A stretch of DNA of 64,000 nt from Acidimicrobiales bacterium (GCA_028285495.1 JANQPB010000016.1:1-64000); one strand, 5' to 3'. Positions 18,900 to 28,087 are shown, counted from the stretch's first letter. A program made the numbers and translations. Notes: generated by a model from the letters alone, not told the origin.

Positions 18900-19399
18900 G
18901 GGCGAGGCACCTTCAGCACCTTGGCCTCGGAACCGGCCTCGTACGGCTCGAAGTCGGGGACCGTCTCCATCCACTGCCCGAGGCGGGTCTTGTCGTGGAG
19001 GAGGTCGGCGATCCTCGGCTCGGAGTACTCGTACTCGGGGCTCCAGAACAGGGCCTCGAACGGGCACACCTCGACGCAGATCCCGCAGTACATGCAGAGC
19101 GCGTAGTCGATGTCGAACCGGTCGAGCTTGTTGACCGTGCGGGGCTTGCCGCCGGCCCGGCGGGGCGGGGCCAGCGTCTTGTGGCCCTCGATGTAGATGC
19201 ACCAGTCGGGGCACTCGCGCGAGCACAGCATGCAGGCCGTGCAGTTCTCCTCGTGGAGCGCGATCACGCCGCGGGCCCGGGGGACCGGGTCCTCCTTGAC
19301 GTGCGGGTACTGGACCGTGTCGGCACCCTTGGTGACCGTCTTCACGATCTCGCCGAAGGTGACGCCGAGGCCCTTCACCAGTCCGGGAACGAGCGCCAT
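18896..19399 (-). CDS. nuoI: NADH-quinone oxidoreductase subunit I (2x 4Fe-4S)
   Basis: 167 aa. It has two 8-iron ferredoxin motifs, [12 protein letters not shown] and [12 protein letters not shown], for clusters N6a/N6b that pass electrons to NuoB. It follows nuoH by 2 bp and overlaps nuoJ by 4 bp. With NuoG absent from this operon, the electron donor that feeds this subunit is an open question. Confidence 0.98.
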   Translation of the reverse strand: MALVPGLVKGLGVTFGEIVKTVTKGADTVQYPHVKEDPVPRARGVIALHEENCTACMLCSRECPDWCIYIEGHKTLAPPRRAGGKPRTVNKLDRFDIDYALCMYCGICVEVCPFEALFWSPEYEYSEPRIADLLHDKTRLGQWMETVPDFEPYEAGSEAKVLKVPRP

Positions 19400-19401
19400 G
19401 G

Positions 19402-20472
19402 CTACAACACCACCTTGAGGAAGCCGGTCACTGCGATGTTGACCAGCGAGATCGGGATCAGGTACTTCCAGGCGAAGGTCTGCAGCTGATCCTCACGGAA
19501 GCGGGGGTAGGTGAACCGGACCCAGTAGATGATGAAGGTCAGGGCCAACATCTTGGTGGCCATGACCAGCGGTCCGATCACGTTCATCCACTGCGAGTAG
19601 TTGCCGTCGGCGAACAGGGCGTCGGCGACGAACGGCGGGACGCCCCAGCCGCCGAGGAACAGCACGGCGGCCAGGAAGGCGAAGATGTTGGCGGTGGCGA
19701 ACTCGCCGATGAAGAACATCAGGAAGCGGAAGCCCGAGTACTCGGTCATGTAGCCGGACACGAGCTCCGACTCGGCGATCGGCATGTCGAACGGGACCTG
19801 GGTCAGCTCGGCCTGGACGGCGACCATGAAGATCAGGAACCCGACGATCTGGGTGAGGATGAACGGGTTGCCGATGGCGCCCCACCCGAAGATCTCACCC
19901 TCGATCTGGGCGGCGACGATCCCCTGCATGTTGAGCGTGCCGGCCTGGATCACGACGCCGACCACGGCGAGCACGAGCGGCAGCTCGTAGGCGATCAACT
20001 GACCGGCGGCCCGGAGCCCGCCGAGCAACGAGTACTTCGAGGCCGAGGCCCAGCCGGCCATGAGGATGCCGATCACCGAGACCGACGAGACGGCGAGAGC
20101 GAAGAAGATGCCGGTGTCGAAGTCGGCGAAGACCGCATCGGGGCCCCACGGCACGACCAGCACCAGCAGGAAGGTGCTGAGCAGGACGACATAGGGTGCG
20201 AGCTTGAAGACGAGGACGTCGGCCCTGGCGGGCACGATGTCCTCCTTCTGGGCGTTCTTGCCGAGCTCGGCCAGCAGCTGCAGCGAGCCGTAGGGGCCGG
20301 CCTCCATCGGGCCGAGCCGGCTCTGCATGAACGACACCATCTTGAACAGGTACAGGTAGACGGTGGTGCCGGCCGGGATGAGGACGGCGACGAAGGCCAT
20401 CAGGAGCTTGAAGCCCGAGGTCTGCCAGTAGGCGAACTCGGCGGCCACGGTGGAGGTGGTGAGCGAGAGCAC
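19402..20472 (-). CDS. nuoH: NADH-quinone oxidoreductase subunit H
   Basis: 356 aa, eight predicted helices. It includes [35 protein letters not shown] (quinone-site loop), [27 protein letters not shown], and [20 protein letters not shown] with the conserved acidic cluster. Membrane-arm subunit forming part of the quinone chamber. The normal E-F-G genes between D and H are missing; instead 91 bp separate it from nuoD. Confidence 0.98.
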   Translation of the reverse strand: MLSLTTSTVAAEFAYWQTSGFKLLMAFVAVLIPAGTTVYLYLFKMVSFMQSRLGPMEAGPYGSLQLLAELGKNAQKEDIVPARADVLVFKLAPYVVLLSTFLLVLVVPWGPDAVFADFDTGIFFALAVSSVSVIGILMAGWASASKYSLLGGLRAAGQLIAYELPLVLAVVGVVIQAGTLNMQGIVAAQIEGEIFGWGAIGNPFILTQIVGFLIFMVAVQAELTQVPFDMPIAESELVSGYMTEYSGFRFLMFFIGEFATANIFAFLAAVLFLGGWGVPPFVADALFADGNYSQWMNVIGPLVMATKMLALTFIIYWVRFTYPRFREDQLQTFAWKYLIPISLVNIAVTGFLKVVL

Positions 20473-20539
20473 TAGAGACCGGCCTCCTGCTGCGGGTTCC
20501 GCCTCGGGCGAGACTCGGTGAGCGAGCGCAGCGAGCGAG

Positions 20540-20568
20540 GATGACGGGGAACGCAGTTCGCCGTCATC
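20540..20568 (-). terminator. Intercistronic hairpin at the nuoD end
   Basis: Stem GATGACGG/CCGTCATC (8 bp, 13-nt loop) that includes the nuoD stop codon, next to a run of GAGCG-type short repeats (20520-20540). It lies where nuoE/F/G would normally be. It could be an attenuator, an mRNA-processing site or a deletion scar. Confidence 0.45.
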
Positions 20569-21748
20569 GGTCGATGTCTCCCAGGATGAAGTACAGGGAG
20601 GCCAGGATCGTGATCACGTCGGGAACATAGGTCCCCTTCAGCAGCCACGGGGTGATGGACATGTTCGAGAAGCTGGCGGAGCGGATCTTGACCCGGAACG
20701 GCTCCAGCCCACCCTGGCTCACCACGTAGTAGCCCATCTCGCCGAGCGGGTTCTCGGTGGCGACGTAGGCCTCGCCCTCGGGCACCTTGATGATGCGGGG
20801 CACCTTGGCCATGATCGGGCCGCCCGGCAGACCGTCGAGCAGCTGGTCGACCATGTTGCAGGCCTCGCGCACCTCCTGGAGCCGCACCCAGTAGCGGGCG
20901 AACGAGTCGCCGTCCGGATGGGTCCAGACCTTCCAGTCGAGCTCGTCGTAGGCCAGCCCCTGCCCCTGCCCGATCGGCGAGTCGCGACGCAGGTCCCAGT
21001 CGACGCCGGACGCCCGCACGTTGGCCCCCGAGAGACCGTAGGACAGGCCGACGTCGGCCGGGATCACGCCGATGCCACGGGTGCGGGCCTCGAAGATCTC
21101 GTTGCCGACGATCAGCTCTTCCATCTCGTCGCAGAAGTCGCGGATCTCGTCGAGGGCGGTCTTGGTCGAGGCGATCCAGCCGGCCGGCAGGTCGTCCTTG
21201 AGGCCCCCGATGCGGTCGAAGTTGGGGTGGAAGCGGCCGCCGGTGGCGGCCTCGATCTGGTTGAGGATGTACTCGCGGTCACGGAAGGCGTAGAACACCG
21301 GTGTGACGGCGCCGAGCTGCACCCCCATGTCGCCGAGGAAGAGGGTCACGTTGGCGATGCGGGCCAGCTCGAACAGGATCGTGCGGATCCACTTGGCCCG
21401 GGCCGGGGCCTCGATTTCCATCAGCTGCTCGGCGGCGAGGATGAACGGGACCTCGTTGGCGAAGCTGCCGAGCCAGTCGATCCGGTTGATCAGCGTGGTG
21501 ACCTGCGGGTAGGTGCGCACCTCGGCCAGCTTCTCGTAGCCGCGATGCATGTAGCCCATGATCGGATCGGCCCCGACGACCTCTTCGCCGTCGAGCTGGA
21601 GCACGATGCGGAGCGTGCCGTGGGTGGCCGGGTGCTGGGGACCGACGTTGAGGGTCATGCCCTCGGCCTCGAGCTCGATGTTGACCCTGGCGTCGGCGGC
21701 CTGGGCCGCGATGTAGGCGAGCTGCCGCCGTTCGGAGATGGCGGTCAC
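20564..21748 (-). CDS. nuoD: NADH-quinone oxidoreductase subunit D (49-kDa)
   Basis: 394 aa from GTG at 21748, which overlaps the nuoC stop (GTGA). It contains LNVGPQHPATHGTLRIVLQLDGE, the quinone-site HP-x-H motif, MGYMHRGYEKLAE and the C-terminal ILGDIDR. Peripheral-arm subunit contacting quinone. Arginines following the MHRGYEK block are the region that NDUFAF7 methylates in the mitochondrial homologue, relevant because a MidA-like gene ends this operon. Confidence 0.98.
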   Translation of the reverse strand: MTAISERRQLAYIAAQAADARVNIELEAEGMTLNVGPQHPATHGTLRIVLQLDGEEVVGADPIMGYMHRGYEKLAEVRTYPQVTTLINRIDWLGSFANEVPFILAAEQLMEIEAPARAKWIRTILFELARIANVTLFLGDMGVQLGAVTPVFYAFRDREYILNQIEAATGGRFHPNFDRIGGLKDDLPAGWIASTKTALDEIRDFCDEMEELIVGNEIFEARTRGIGVIPADVGLSYGLSGANVRASGVDWDLRRDSPIGQGQGLAYDELDWKVWTHPDGDSFARYWVRLQEVREACNMVDQLLDGLPGGPIMAKVPRIIKVPEGEAYVATENPLGEMGYYVVSQGGLEPFRVKIRSASFSNMSITPWLLKGTYVPDVITILASLYFILGDIDR

Positions 21749-22488
21749 GCGGCGTCCTCCGGATTGGTGGCGGAGGGTGCGGCAGCGTCGGACGAGCCGG
21801 CCCCGCCGTCGGCCTCCTCGACCTCCGGCATCGGCTCGACGTCGACGATGCCGGGCCACGGCTTCACCAGCCGGGCCATCAGCGGGAAGTCCTTGCGGAG
21901 GGGGTAGCCCTCGAAGTCGCCGGGCAGGTAGAGGTTGCGCATGTCGGGGTTGCCGACGAACGAGATGCCGAACATCTCGTGCACCTCCCGCTCGTGCCAG
22001 TGGGCACCCGGATAGGTGTCGATCCAGGAGGCGACCTGGAGCTCGTCGCCGATGTCGGTCTTCACGTGGAGGCCGATGCCGGTGGCCAGGCTGTAGACCC
22101 GGGCCATGACCTGGAAGCGGGTGTCGCCGCCGGCGACCTTCTCGACGTCGGCGATGTCGACGCCGGAACTCGCATCGTCGCCATCCGGGTCTTCGGCCGC
22201 CTTGTCGACCTCGGCGTCGAGGCTGCGCCCGTACGGCGACGGCAGCCAGTCGATGGCGGACAACCAGTCGAAGAAGCGGAAGCGCTGGCGGTTGCGGAGG
22301 TAGTCGGCGGTGTCGGACCAGGCGTCTGGCGCGACCCGGACCCAGACGTCGCGTCCGGGGATCAGGTGGTGGCCGACGACGGCGTCGCCCAGCTCCTCGG
22401 TGACGGCCTCGAGCAGGGCCTCTCGGGCCTCGTCGACGACGGCCTCGGTTGCCTCGGTCTCGGTGGTGTCGGCGTCAGCTGATGGCAA
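21745..22488 (-). CDS. nuoC: NADH-quinone oxidoreductase subunit C (30-kDa) with acidic insert
   Basis: 247 aa from TTG at 22488, 14 bp inside nuoB, preceded by GGGAG. The core matches the 30-kDa family: [76 protein letters not shown]. Residues about 88-120 form an acidic insert ([20 protein letters not shown]), and the C-terminal 30 residues are also acidic/Ala-rich. Both are unusual relative to standard NuoC. Confidence 0.97.
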   Translation of the reverse strand: MPSADADTTETEATEAVVDEAREALLEAVTEELGDAVVGHHLIPGRDVWVRVAPDAWSDTADYLRNRQRFRFFDWLSAIDWLPSPYGRSLDAEVDKAAEDPDGDDASSGVDIADVEKVAGGDTRFQVMARVYSLATGIGLHVKTDIGDELQVASWIDTYPGAHWHEREVHEMFGISFVGNPDMRNLYLPGDFEGYPLRKDFPLMARLVKPWPGIVDVEPMPEVEEADGGAGSSDAAAPSATNPEDAA

Positions 22489-22975
22489 GGGGGTCTCCCT
22501 TCCACTTCTCGGCCATGTCCTCGTTCTGGATCATCTCCTGCAGGAGCACGATGCCTTCGAGGAGGGCCTCCGGGCGGGGTGGGCAACCGGGGACGTACAC
22601 GTCGACCGGGATGATCTGATCGACACCCTTGGTCACCGAGTAGCTGTCCCAGTACGGGCCGCCGCAGTTGGCGCACGACCCCATCGAGATCACGTACTTC
22701 GGCTCGGGCATCTGCTCGTACAGGCGGCGGACGGCGGGGGCCATCTTGTCGGTGACCGTGCCGGAGACGCAGACCAGGTCGGCCTGGCGCGGGCTGGCCG
22801 GCAGGGGGATGACCCCGAGGCGCATCACGTCGTAGCGGGGGGAGCCGAAGGCCGCGCCCATCTCGATGGCGCAGCAGGCGAGGCCCCACTGGTAGACCCA
22901 CAACGAGTACTTGCGACTCATGTTCAGGAGCTTGGTCAGCCCCTTGGGGACCTTGCCAGACTCAACCAGACCCAT
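22475..22975 (-). CDS. nuoB: NADH-quinone oxidoreductase subunit B (cluster N2)
   Basis: 166 aa. The N2 ligands are present: the tandem Cys in [10 protein letters not shown] (34-35), the Cys of [12 protein letters not shown] and the Cys of [43 protein letters not shown] is the family core. It hands electrons to quinone. It follows nuoA by 30 bp and overlaps nuoC. Confidence 0.98.
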   Translation of the reverse strand: MGLVESGKVPKGLTKLLNMSRKYSLWVYQWGLACCAIEMGAAFGSPRYDVMRLGVIPLPASPRQADLVCVSGTVTDKMAPAVRRLYEQMPEPKYVISMGSCANCGGPYWDSYSVTKGVDQIIPVDVYVPGCPPRPEALLEGIVLLQEMIQNEDMAEKWKGDPLAIS

Positions 22976-23005
22976 ACGCGCTCGTCCTCCCGTCGCCGTC
23001 TCGTC

Positions 23006-23371
23006 CTAGACCCATCGCAGGACGCCCTTGCGCCAGGCGTAGGCCAGGCCGAGAGCGAGGATGAAGATGAAGATGGTCATCTCGACCAGGCCGAACCAGC
23101 CGTAGGCCTCCAGGCGGGTGGCCCAGGGGAAGATGAACACGGCCTCGACGTCGAACATCACGAACAGCAGGGCGAAGATGTAGTACCGGATCTGGCTCTG
23201 CGACCAGCCCGTGCCGACGGGATCGACGCCACTCTCGTAGTTCTCGACCTTGCCGGTGGTTGGCCGATCGGGGCGAAGGATGGAGGCGATGCCGATGAAG
23301 AGGCCGACGACTCCGAACGCCAGCAGACCGAAGAGGAGCACCAGGAGGAACTCGCGAAGGAAGTCCGACAC
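23006..23371 (-). CDS. nuoA: NADH-quinone oxidoreductase subunit A
   Basis: 121 aa, three helices, from GTG at 23371 (the frame stays open upstream, but that part is antisense-like). It has the NuoA signature YESGVDPVGTGWSQSQIRYYIFALLFVMFDVEAVFIFPW with the conserved Glu/Asp residues. First gene of the operon; the start codon is eight bases after the TAGAGT -10 element, so the mRNA is probably leaderless. Confidence 0.97.
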   Translation of the reverse strand: MSDFLREFLLVLLFGLLAFGVVGLFIGIASILRPDRPTTGKVENYESGVDPVGTGWSQSQIRYYIFALLFVMFDVEAVFIFPWATRLEAYGWFGLVEMTIFIFILALGLAYAWRKGVLRWV

Positions 23372-23379
23372 GACGGCTG

Positions 23380-23409
23380 ACTCTACCCGGCGATCCAGGG
23401 CCTGACCAA
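23380..23409 (-). promoter_or_regulatory. nuoA: Promoter of the nuo operon
   Basis: On the minus strand TTGGTC (23404-23409) and TAGAGT (23380-23385) are separated by 18 bp, with the GTG of nuoA eight bases downstream. This is the only clear promoter in front of the eleven nuo genes. Confidence 0.6.
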
Positions 23410-23765
23410 GACCCGGCCGTGTGACTTTCTCATGGAGATTACCGCCCTCGGAAAGGGCGAAATCGGCCGCCGGAGCGGCTCGGCGACCGGCGACGAACGC
23501 AGACAGTAGTGCCGGGGCTCCGACGTCGACGAGGCGAGGCGACGGCCGGGCCGGCTCGGCGTGCGCTCCCCCTGGTCGGCCATCCGGGCGGCGGTCTCGG
23601 CGTCGACGCCACTCCCGTCGCGTCGCCACTGTTCGTGACCACCGATGGCCATCCGACCAACGCGTCGACCTCGGCCGTCACCGCACCCGCACCGGAAACA
23701 CGGAACCGCCGACCCTGCGCCCGATGGTCGGGGCAGGGCCGGCGGGTCCGGGGCGGTCGCTGATC
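23410..23765. other. Intergenic stretch with no supported gene
   Basis: Several short frames exist on both strands, but they look like composition artefacts (Arg/Pro-rich, no start signals). One small hairpin CGCCCT/AGGGCG lies at 23443-23459. The nuo promoter is at one end and the anti-sigma terminator hairpin at the other. Nothing else seen. Confidence 0.5.
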
Positions 23766-23790
23766 GGCGGCTGGCCGGGGGTCAGCCGCC
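23766..23790 (-). terminator. Hairpin over the stop codon of the anti-sigma-like gene
   Basis: Stem GGCGGCTG/CAGCCGCC (8 bp) with a 9-nt loop; the TGA of gene 23782-24891 lies in it. Probable end of the sigma/anti-sigma operon. Confidence 0.5.
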
Positions 23791-24891
23791 GGTGTCGGAC
23801 TCGAAGGCCTCGGCCAGCGGGTCGAAGGCGATGGCGCCGTCGGGGGCCTCGATCGTCAGGTCGGCACCGAGATCGGTGAAGAGGGTGACGATCTCGAAGC
23901 TGGCCGTCCCGTCCTCGCCCTCCGGGGCCTGGATGTCGCCGCTGAGGTCGAAGCGGCGCAGGGTCTCGCCGTCGGCGCCGTCGGACACGTACAGGTCGAT
24001 CGTGATCTCACCCTCGGCGTCGATGTCCATCCCCTCGAAGGCGAGCCAGCCGGACTGGCCGAGGGTCTCGTCGCCGAGGTCGATGACGCTCCGGTACCGG
24101 GTGGTGGCCACCCCGCCGACCTCGGCCGGGCCGACCTCCGTCGCCTCGGTCAGGCCCTGGACGGTGTCGAGCACCGTGCGGGGGTCGATGAGGTCGACGA
24201 CCACGTCGCCGAGGAGGCCGCCGGTGTCGACGGCGATCCACGTGCCGTCCTGCTGGACGTAGGCCACGTCGTCGACGAGCCGGATGTCGTCGAGGGCGGG
24301 CAGGAACTCGTCGGCGTCGGCGCCGAGCTCGTCCGGGACCTGGTCGACGTCGACCGACAGGCCGAGGTCGCCACCGGCGTAGGTGACCTCGACGGTGCCG
24401 CCGGCGGCATCGCTCAGCTCGGCGTCGTCGTAGGTGACCTCGAAGGTGCTGGTGATTCGACCGGTGTCGGCATCGGCGGTGGTCGCCGCAGCGGCCCGGA
24501 CCTGGGCGACGGCGGCCGGGGTGTTGTCCGGCGCCAGCACGGTCACGGCGCCGACGAGCAGCAGCACGGCGGCGGCGACCGCAACCAGGGCGCCCCGGCT
24601 CCGGGCCAGGACGCCGAGCCGCGACGGGGCGGCGTCGCCGGCCCCGGTCGTGGCGGCCCGGACGGGGAGCGGGTAGGCGGCGGCGACCGGGTTCGATGCA
24701 ACTGCTGGCTCGGTGGTCAGGATGTCGTCGAGCAGCCGGGCGGCCTCCGGGTCGCCGGCGGTCGGGAGCGTGACCGGGTCGATCGGATCGGCGGCGGTCA
24801 GCCGGGCCAGCAGGTCCCGGTCGCCGGCCGGGTCGGGGCTGGTGCCGGCCGTGTCGCCGGTCGAGGCGTCGGGGGTCTCGTTGTCTCGCAT
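23782..24891 (-). CDS. Membrane anti-sigma-factor-like protein with LppX/LolA-like outer domain
   Basis: 369 aa from ATG at 24891, 1 bp after the sigma-factor stop. Residues 1-99 are cytoplasmic and acidic, 100-120 (GALVAVAAAVLLLVGAVTVLA) form a single transmembrane helix, and 121-369 lie outside. The outer part has the repeated beta pattern of lipoprotein-carrier-like domains (TWIAVDTGGLLGDVVVDLIDP, TRYRSVIDLGDE). The position directly after an ECF sigma gene argues for an anti-sigma role. No zinc-finger HxxxCxxC motif is visible in the cytoplasmic part, so the binding mode differs from ZAS-type anti-sigmas. Confidence 0.7.
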   Translation of the reverse strand: MRDNETPDASTGDTAGTSPDPAGDRDLLARLTAADPIDPVTLPTAGDPEAARLLDDILTTEPAVASNPVAAAYPLPVRAATTGAGDAAPSRLGVLARSRGALVAVAAAVLLLVGAVTVLAPDNTPAAVAQVRAAAATTADADTGRITSTFEVTYDDAELSDAAGGTVEVTYAGGDLGLSVDVDQVPDELGADADEFLPALDDIRLVDDVAYVQQDGTWIAVDTGGLLGDVVVDLIDPRTVLDTVQGLTEATEVGPAEVGGVATTRYRSVIDLGDETLGQSGWLAFEGMDIDAEGEITIDLYVSDGADGETLRRFDLSGDIQAPEGEDGTASFEIVTLFTDLGADLTIEAPDGAIAFDPLAEAFESDTGG

Positions 24892-24892
24892 G

Positions 24893-25465
24893 TCAGCGGT
24901 CTCCTCGGGGGCGGGGGGAATCGGTCGGGTCGGGCGGGGCGGGGGCGGTCGGGTCGGCCAGACGGTCGAGCTCGGCCTCGAGCCGCTTCCGGGCCCGGTG
25001 GACGCGGATGCCGACGGCATTGGGTGAGCACTCGAGGACCTCGGCGACCTCGGCGTGGGTCAGGCCCTCCCAGGCGACCAGGCGGAGGACCTCCTGGTCG
25101 TCGAACGAGAGGCGCTCGAGGGCGGCCCGGAGGTCGGACCCCGGCCGGTCGGCGGGATCGGGGCGGAGGTCGGCGACCGGCTCGGCCTCGATCCGCTCGA
25201 CGAGCCGGAGGTGACGGCCGTCGGCCCGGCGGAGGTTGCGGACGACGTTGGCCGCCATGCCGTAGAGCCACGGGAGTGGGGGGCGTCCGGGGTCGAGGTC
25301 GGCTCGGCGCCGCCAGGCGGTGGCGAAGACCTCGCTGACGACGTCGTCGGCCCGGTCGGTCCCGACCCGGCGCCTGGCGTAGGCGACGAGAGCCGGGTAG
25401 GTGTCGGCGAACAGGAGGCGGAAGGCGTCGGCCTCGGCCCCGTCCGGGGAACTGGTCGTTGTCAT
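24893..25465 (-). CDS. ECF-type RNA polymerase sigma factor
   Basis: 190 aa from ATG at 25465, chosen because CCGGAG lies about seven bases upstream; the frame continues upstream without start signals. Region 2 is FRLLFADTYPALVAYARRRVGTDRADDVVSEVFATAWRR, with WLYGMAANVVRNLRR following. Region 4 is LERLSFDDQEVLRLVAWEGLTHAEVAEVLECSPNAVGIRVHRARKRL. Cotranscribed with the membrane protein that follows after one base, a classic sigma/anti-sigma arrangement for envelope or environmental signals. Confidence 0.93.
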   Translation of the reverse strand: MTTTSSPDGAEADAFRLLFADTYPALVAYARRRVGTDRADDVVSEVFATAWRRRADLDPGRPPLPWLYGMAANVVRNLRRADGRHLRLVERIEAEPVADLRPDPADRPGSDLRAALERLSFDDQEVLRLVAWEGLTHAEVAEVLECSPNAVGIRVHRARKRLEAELDRLADPTAPAPPDPTDSPRPRGDR

Positions 25466-25577
25466 GGCATGCTCCGGGGCGGCCGCCGTGGTGAGGTGTG
25501 CCATCAACCCGTCTTTGTCCGGGTCGGGGTTCGACCTTTCAGGGCGACCGGGTTTCGAGGCGGGGTCGGAGGTGCGA

Positions 25578-26990
25578 TCAGGTCTGGCCGGCGGCGTCAT
25601 GTGGCAACGAGCCACGGGCGGCCCGCAGGAAGCCGTAGGGCGTCGGGTGACGGAGGTTGGAGGCCCGGGACGTGTAGACGTCGGCGTAGCGCTCGACCTG
25701 GCGGGCGAACAGGCTCTTGTCGTTGCCGGCCCGCATCAGCGGACCCCACACGTCGTTCCCCAGCTCGGAGGAGGCCTTGGCCAGCGGGGCGACCCGATCG
25801 TCCAACGCACTCAGCTCGGCGGCGAGGCGGGAGACATCGCCGGCCGCGCCGGCCTCGGGGTTGCGGCGGCGGGCCATCCGGAGCTGCGCCTGCCGCTGCT
25901 CCAGGTCGGTCTTGGTGGCCATCAGCCGCTGCAGCTCCCGCTCGTGGTCGGCGAAGGCGATGGCGTCGGAGATCTCGGGCTCCAGCTCCCGGGCGATGAG
26001 AGCGGTGCGCCAGCGGAGCACGTCCTTGGTCACGTGCACGTCGCCGAACAGGTGGTCGCCGACGTAGAGCGGCACCCCAGCCGAGTCGAGCGTGGCCTCG
26101 ACCATCCTGGCGTTCCCCCCGAAGTACACCGCCCCGGACTCGAGCGGGCCGTCGTGGGGTCGGAGCAGCGACTGCTCCTCGTCGACCACCCGGTAGATCG
26201 GATCGGTCTTGGCGAAGAAGTCCGGCTTGTTGGCCGACACGATCACGACGTCGAACAGGTCGCGCCAGTTGGTCCCGGCGGGGCAGAACCGGTCGATGGC
26301 GTACGACATCATGCGCCGGGTGTACGACCAGTCCGAGTTGGTGATGAGCAGGAGCTGCTTCCCGGCCGCCCGCTGGTCGAGCAGGCTCGGCACGAGGTGG
26401 GGATCGAGGTCGACGAACCGGTCGGGGTCGGCGGCGATGTCGGCCTTCAGCCGGCTGGTGAGGTGGGTCTCCGACAGGGCGTCGTCGACCGCCCAGTAGA
26501 GGTCGGCGTAGCTGGTGATGCCCGGCAGCGGCGTGTCGTCGTGGATGGCGACGGCCTGGCTGAACAGGTTGGCCCGCGACAGCTCGAAGAGCGTGTTCAT
26601 GAACACGAACCGGGGGTCGGACAGGTCGATCTCGATCGCCTGGTAGATCTCGCGCTGGCGGTCGAAGTCGATCGCCTCGGTGCCGTGGTGGGCCCGCACG
26701 ACGTAGCCGAAGCGGGTGGCCTTCACGAGGTTCCCGAGCTGGAGGTCGAACACCAGGCCGAGGGTGTAGGCCTTGGGGTCGAAGCGCAGCCCGGCGACGG
26801 GCCAACCCCGGTCGACCAGGAGGTCACGGGCGAAGCGGAAGGCCTCGCCCTCCCACTCCTCCACCCGGTAGTGGATGAGCGTGTAGTCCATGTCGTACCC
26901 GATGGCCGGGACCGACCGGAGGTTGAGCGTGCGGTTGGCGAACACCCCCTGCTCGGGTCGGGCGATGGTGTCGGTCGGGTCGGCTCCCAT
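25578..26990 (-). CDS. HAD-superfamily 5'-nucleotidase (HAD-IG, NT5C2-like)
   Basis: 470 aa. Motif I is DMDYTL (Asp nucleophile) within VPAIGYDMDYTLIHYRVEEWE. Motif II is the LLLITNSDWSYTRRMM block, and the C-terminal acidic motif lies in GVPLYVGDHLFGDVHVTKD. This layout matches the purine 5'-nucleotidase HAD-IG family, which hydrolyses nucleoside monophosphates in the cytosol. A coiled region follows (about 320-400). The ATG is exactly six bases after TAGGTT, and that -10 hexamer contains the TAG stop of the upstream WYL gene. Confidence 0.9.
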   Translation of the reverse strand: MGADPTDTIARPEQGVFANRTLNLRSVPAIGYDMDYTLIHYRVEEWEGEAFRFARDLLVDRGWPVAGLRFDPKAYTLGLVFDLQLGNLVKATRFGYVVRAHHGTEAIDFDRQREIYQAIEIDLSDPRFVFMNTLFELSRANLFSQAVAIHDDTPLPGITSYADLYWAVDDALSETHLTSRLKADIAADPDRFVDLDPHLVPSLLDQRAAGKQLLLITNSDWSYTRRMMSYAIDRFCPAGTNWRDLFDVVIVSANKPDFFAKTDPIYRVVDEEQSLLRPHDGPLESGAVYFGGNARMVEATLDSAGVPLYVGDHLFGDVHVTKDVLRWRTALIARELEPEISDAIAFADHERELQRLMATKTDLEQRQAQLRMARRRNPEAGAAGDVSRLAAELSALDDRVAPLAKASSELGNDVWGPLMRAGNDKSLFARQVERYADVYTSRASNLRHPTPYGFLRAARGSLPHDAAGQT

Positions 26991-26999
26991 CCGACCAAC

Positions 27000-28043
27000 C
27001 TACTGAGCCGACCGGGCCGGCGAGCCGCCATAGCGGGCGGTCAGCTGCCGCCCGATGTGGGCCAGCTCGGCGATGATCTCGTCCGGCCCGTCGATGGTCA
27101 CCCCGACGACGAAGCCGGCCAGCTCGGCGGCCAGGACCCGGGGCTCGGTGCCCCGGACCTCGATGTCGTGGATCTCCGCCGCCCCCGGATCGCCTGGCGT
27201 CGTCGATCCGCCGCCGTGACCGACCTCGTCCGGCCCGGCCCGGCGGCGGGGGCCGACGGTCAACCTCGACCCGAAGAGGTACCGCATCGGCGGGAGCAGC
27301 CAGGGCTCGGCCCGGCCGCTGGCCACCGACGACCAGGTGTTGTCGGTCAGTCCGACCACGATGGCTCGCCAGGCGGCATCGAGGTCGAAGTCGTCCGGGC
27401 GCTCGGCCGGCTCGTCCAGCAGCTCGACCGACGTCACCCGGCCGACCCGGAACGTGCGCTGGCCCCGCTCGGTCCCGGCGACGAGATACCAGGTGCCGGC
27501 CTTGGCCACCAGGCCGAGCGGGTCGGCGATGCGCTCGGTCGGCGGCTCGGGCCCGTCTCGGCCCGGCGTGCGGTAGCCGAGGACGATCCGTCGGCGAGTC
27601 ACGACCGCCTCCTGCAACGCCTCCAGGAACCGGTGGTCGTCGCCCCGTCGGCCCTCGCGACCCCAGCGGGCACGGTCGACGATGGTGGAGGCGTCGGCCC
27701 GGCCGACCTCGTCGCGGAACGGCTCGGGAAGGGCCTGGGCCAGCTTGCGGGCGGCGGCGCGGAGCGTCGGGGTGGCGGTCGACGTCGATCCGAGGGTCAG
27801 GAACAGTGCCCGCGCCTCGTCGCCGGTGAGGCCGGTGAGGTCGGTCGACGCTCCGCCGAGCAACCGCCAGCCCCCGCCTCGACCGGGTCGGGAGTAGATC
27901 GGGACCCCGGACATGGCCAGCGCTTCGAGGTCTCGGCGGGCGGTCCGCTCGGACACCTCCAGCTCCTCGGCCAGCTCCCGAGCGGTGATCCGGCCCCGGG
28001 CCTGGAGGACGAGCAGGGTGGCGACGAGGCGATCGGCTCGCAT
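27000..28043 (-). CDS. HTH/WYL-domain transcriptional regulator (YafY-like)
   Basis: 347 aa from ATG at 28043 (MRADRLVATLLVLQARG); an ATG seven codons upstream at 28064 is an alternative. The N-terminal winged helix is RITARELAEELEVSERTARRDLEALAMSGVPIYSRPGRGGGWRL. The central WYL domain contains KAGTWYLVAGTERGQRTFRVGRVTSVELLDEPAERPDDFDLDAAW, followed by the WCX-like C-terminus. It is divergent from gene 28107-28793 with a perfect palindrome between the starts, so it probably controls that gene and itself. Confidence 0.9.
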   Translation of the reverse strand: MRADRLVATLLVLQARGRITARELAEELEVSERTARRDLEALAMSGVPIYSRPGRGGGWRLLGGASTDLTGLTGDEARALFLTLGSTSTATPTLRAAARKLAQALPEPFRDEVGRADASTIVDRARWGREGRRGDDHRFLEALQEAVVTRRRIVLGYRTPGRDGPEPPTERIADPLGLVAKAGTWYLVAGTERGQRTFRVGRVTSVELLDEPAERPDDFDLDAAWRAIVVGLTDNTWSSVASGRAEPWLLPPMRYLFGSRLTVGPRRRAGPDEVGHGGGSTTPGDPGAAEIHDIEVRGTEPRVLAAELAGFVVGVTIDGPDEIIAELAHIGRQLTARYGGSPARSAQ

Positions 28044-28062
28044 GGTTCCAGTTTCTCCCATC

Positions 28063-28087
28063 AAAGTGGCCAGTTGATGGCCACTTT
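28063..28087. promoter_or_regulatory. Palindromic operator between WYL regulator and DinB-like gene
   Basis: Perfect inverted repeat with 10-bp arms, AAAGTGGCCA and TGGCCACTTT, separated by GTTGA. It lies 20 bp before both divergent start codons and overlaps where both promoters must be. The obvious candidate ligand is the WYL regulator encoded to the left. Confidence 0.75.

Noticed and set aside
20520..20540. GAGCG/CAGCGAG repeats as a REP or DNA-uptake element
   Set aside because: A single short cluster in the window; insufficient to define a family without a genome-wide count.
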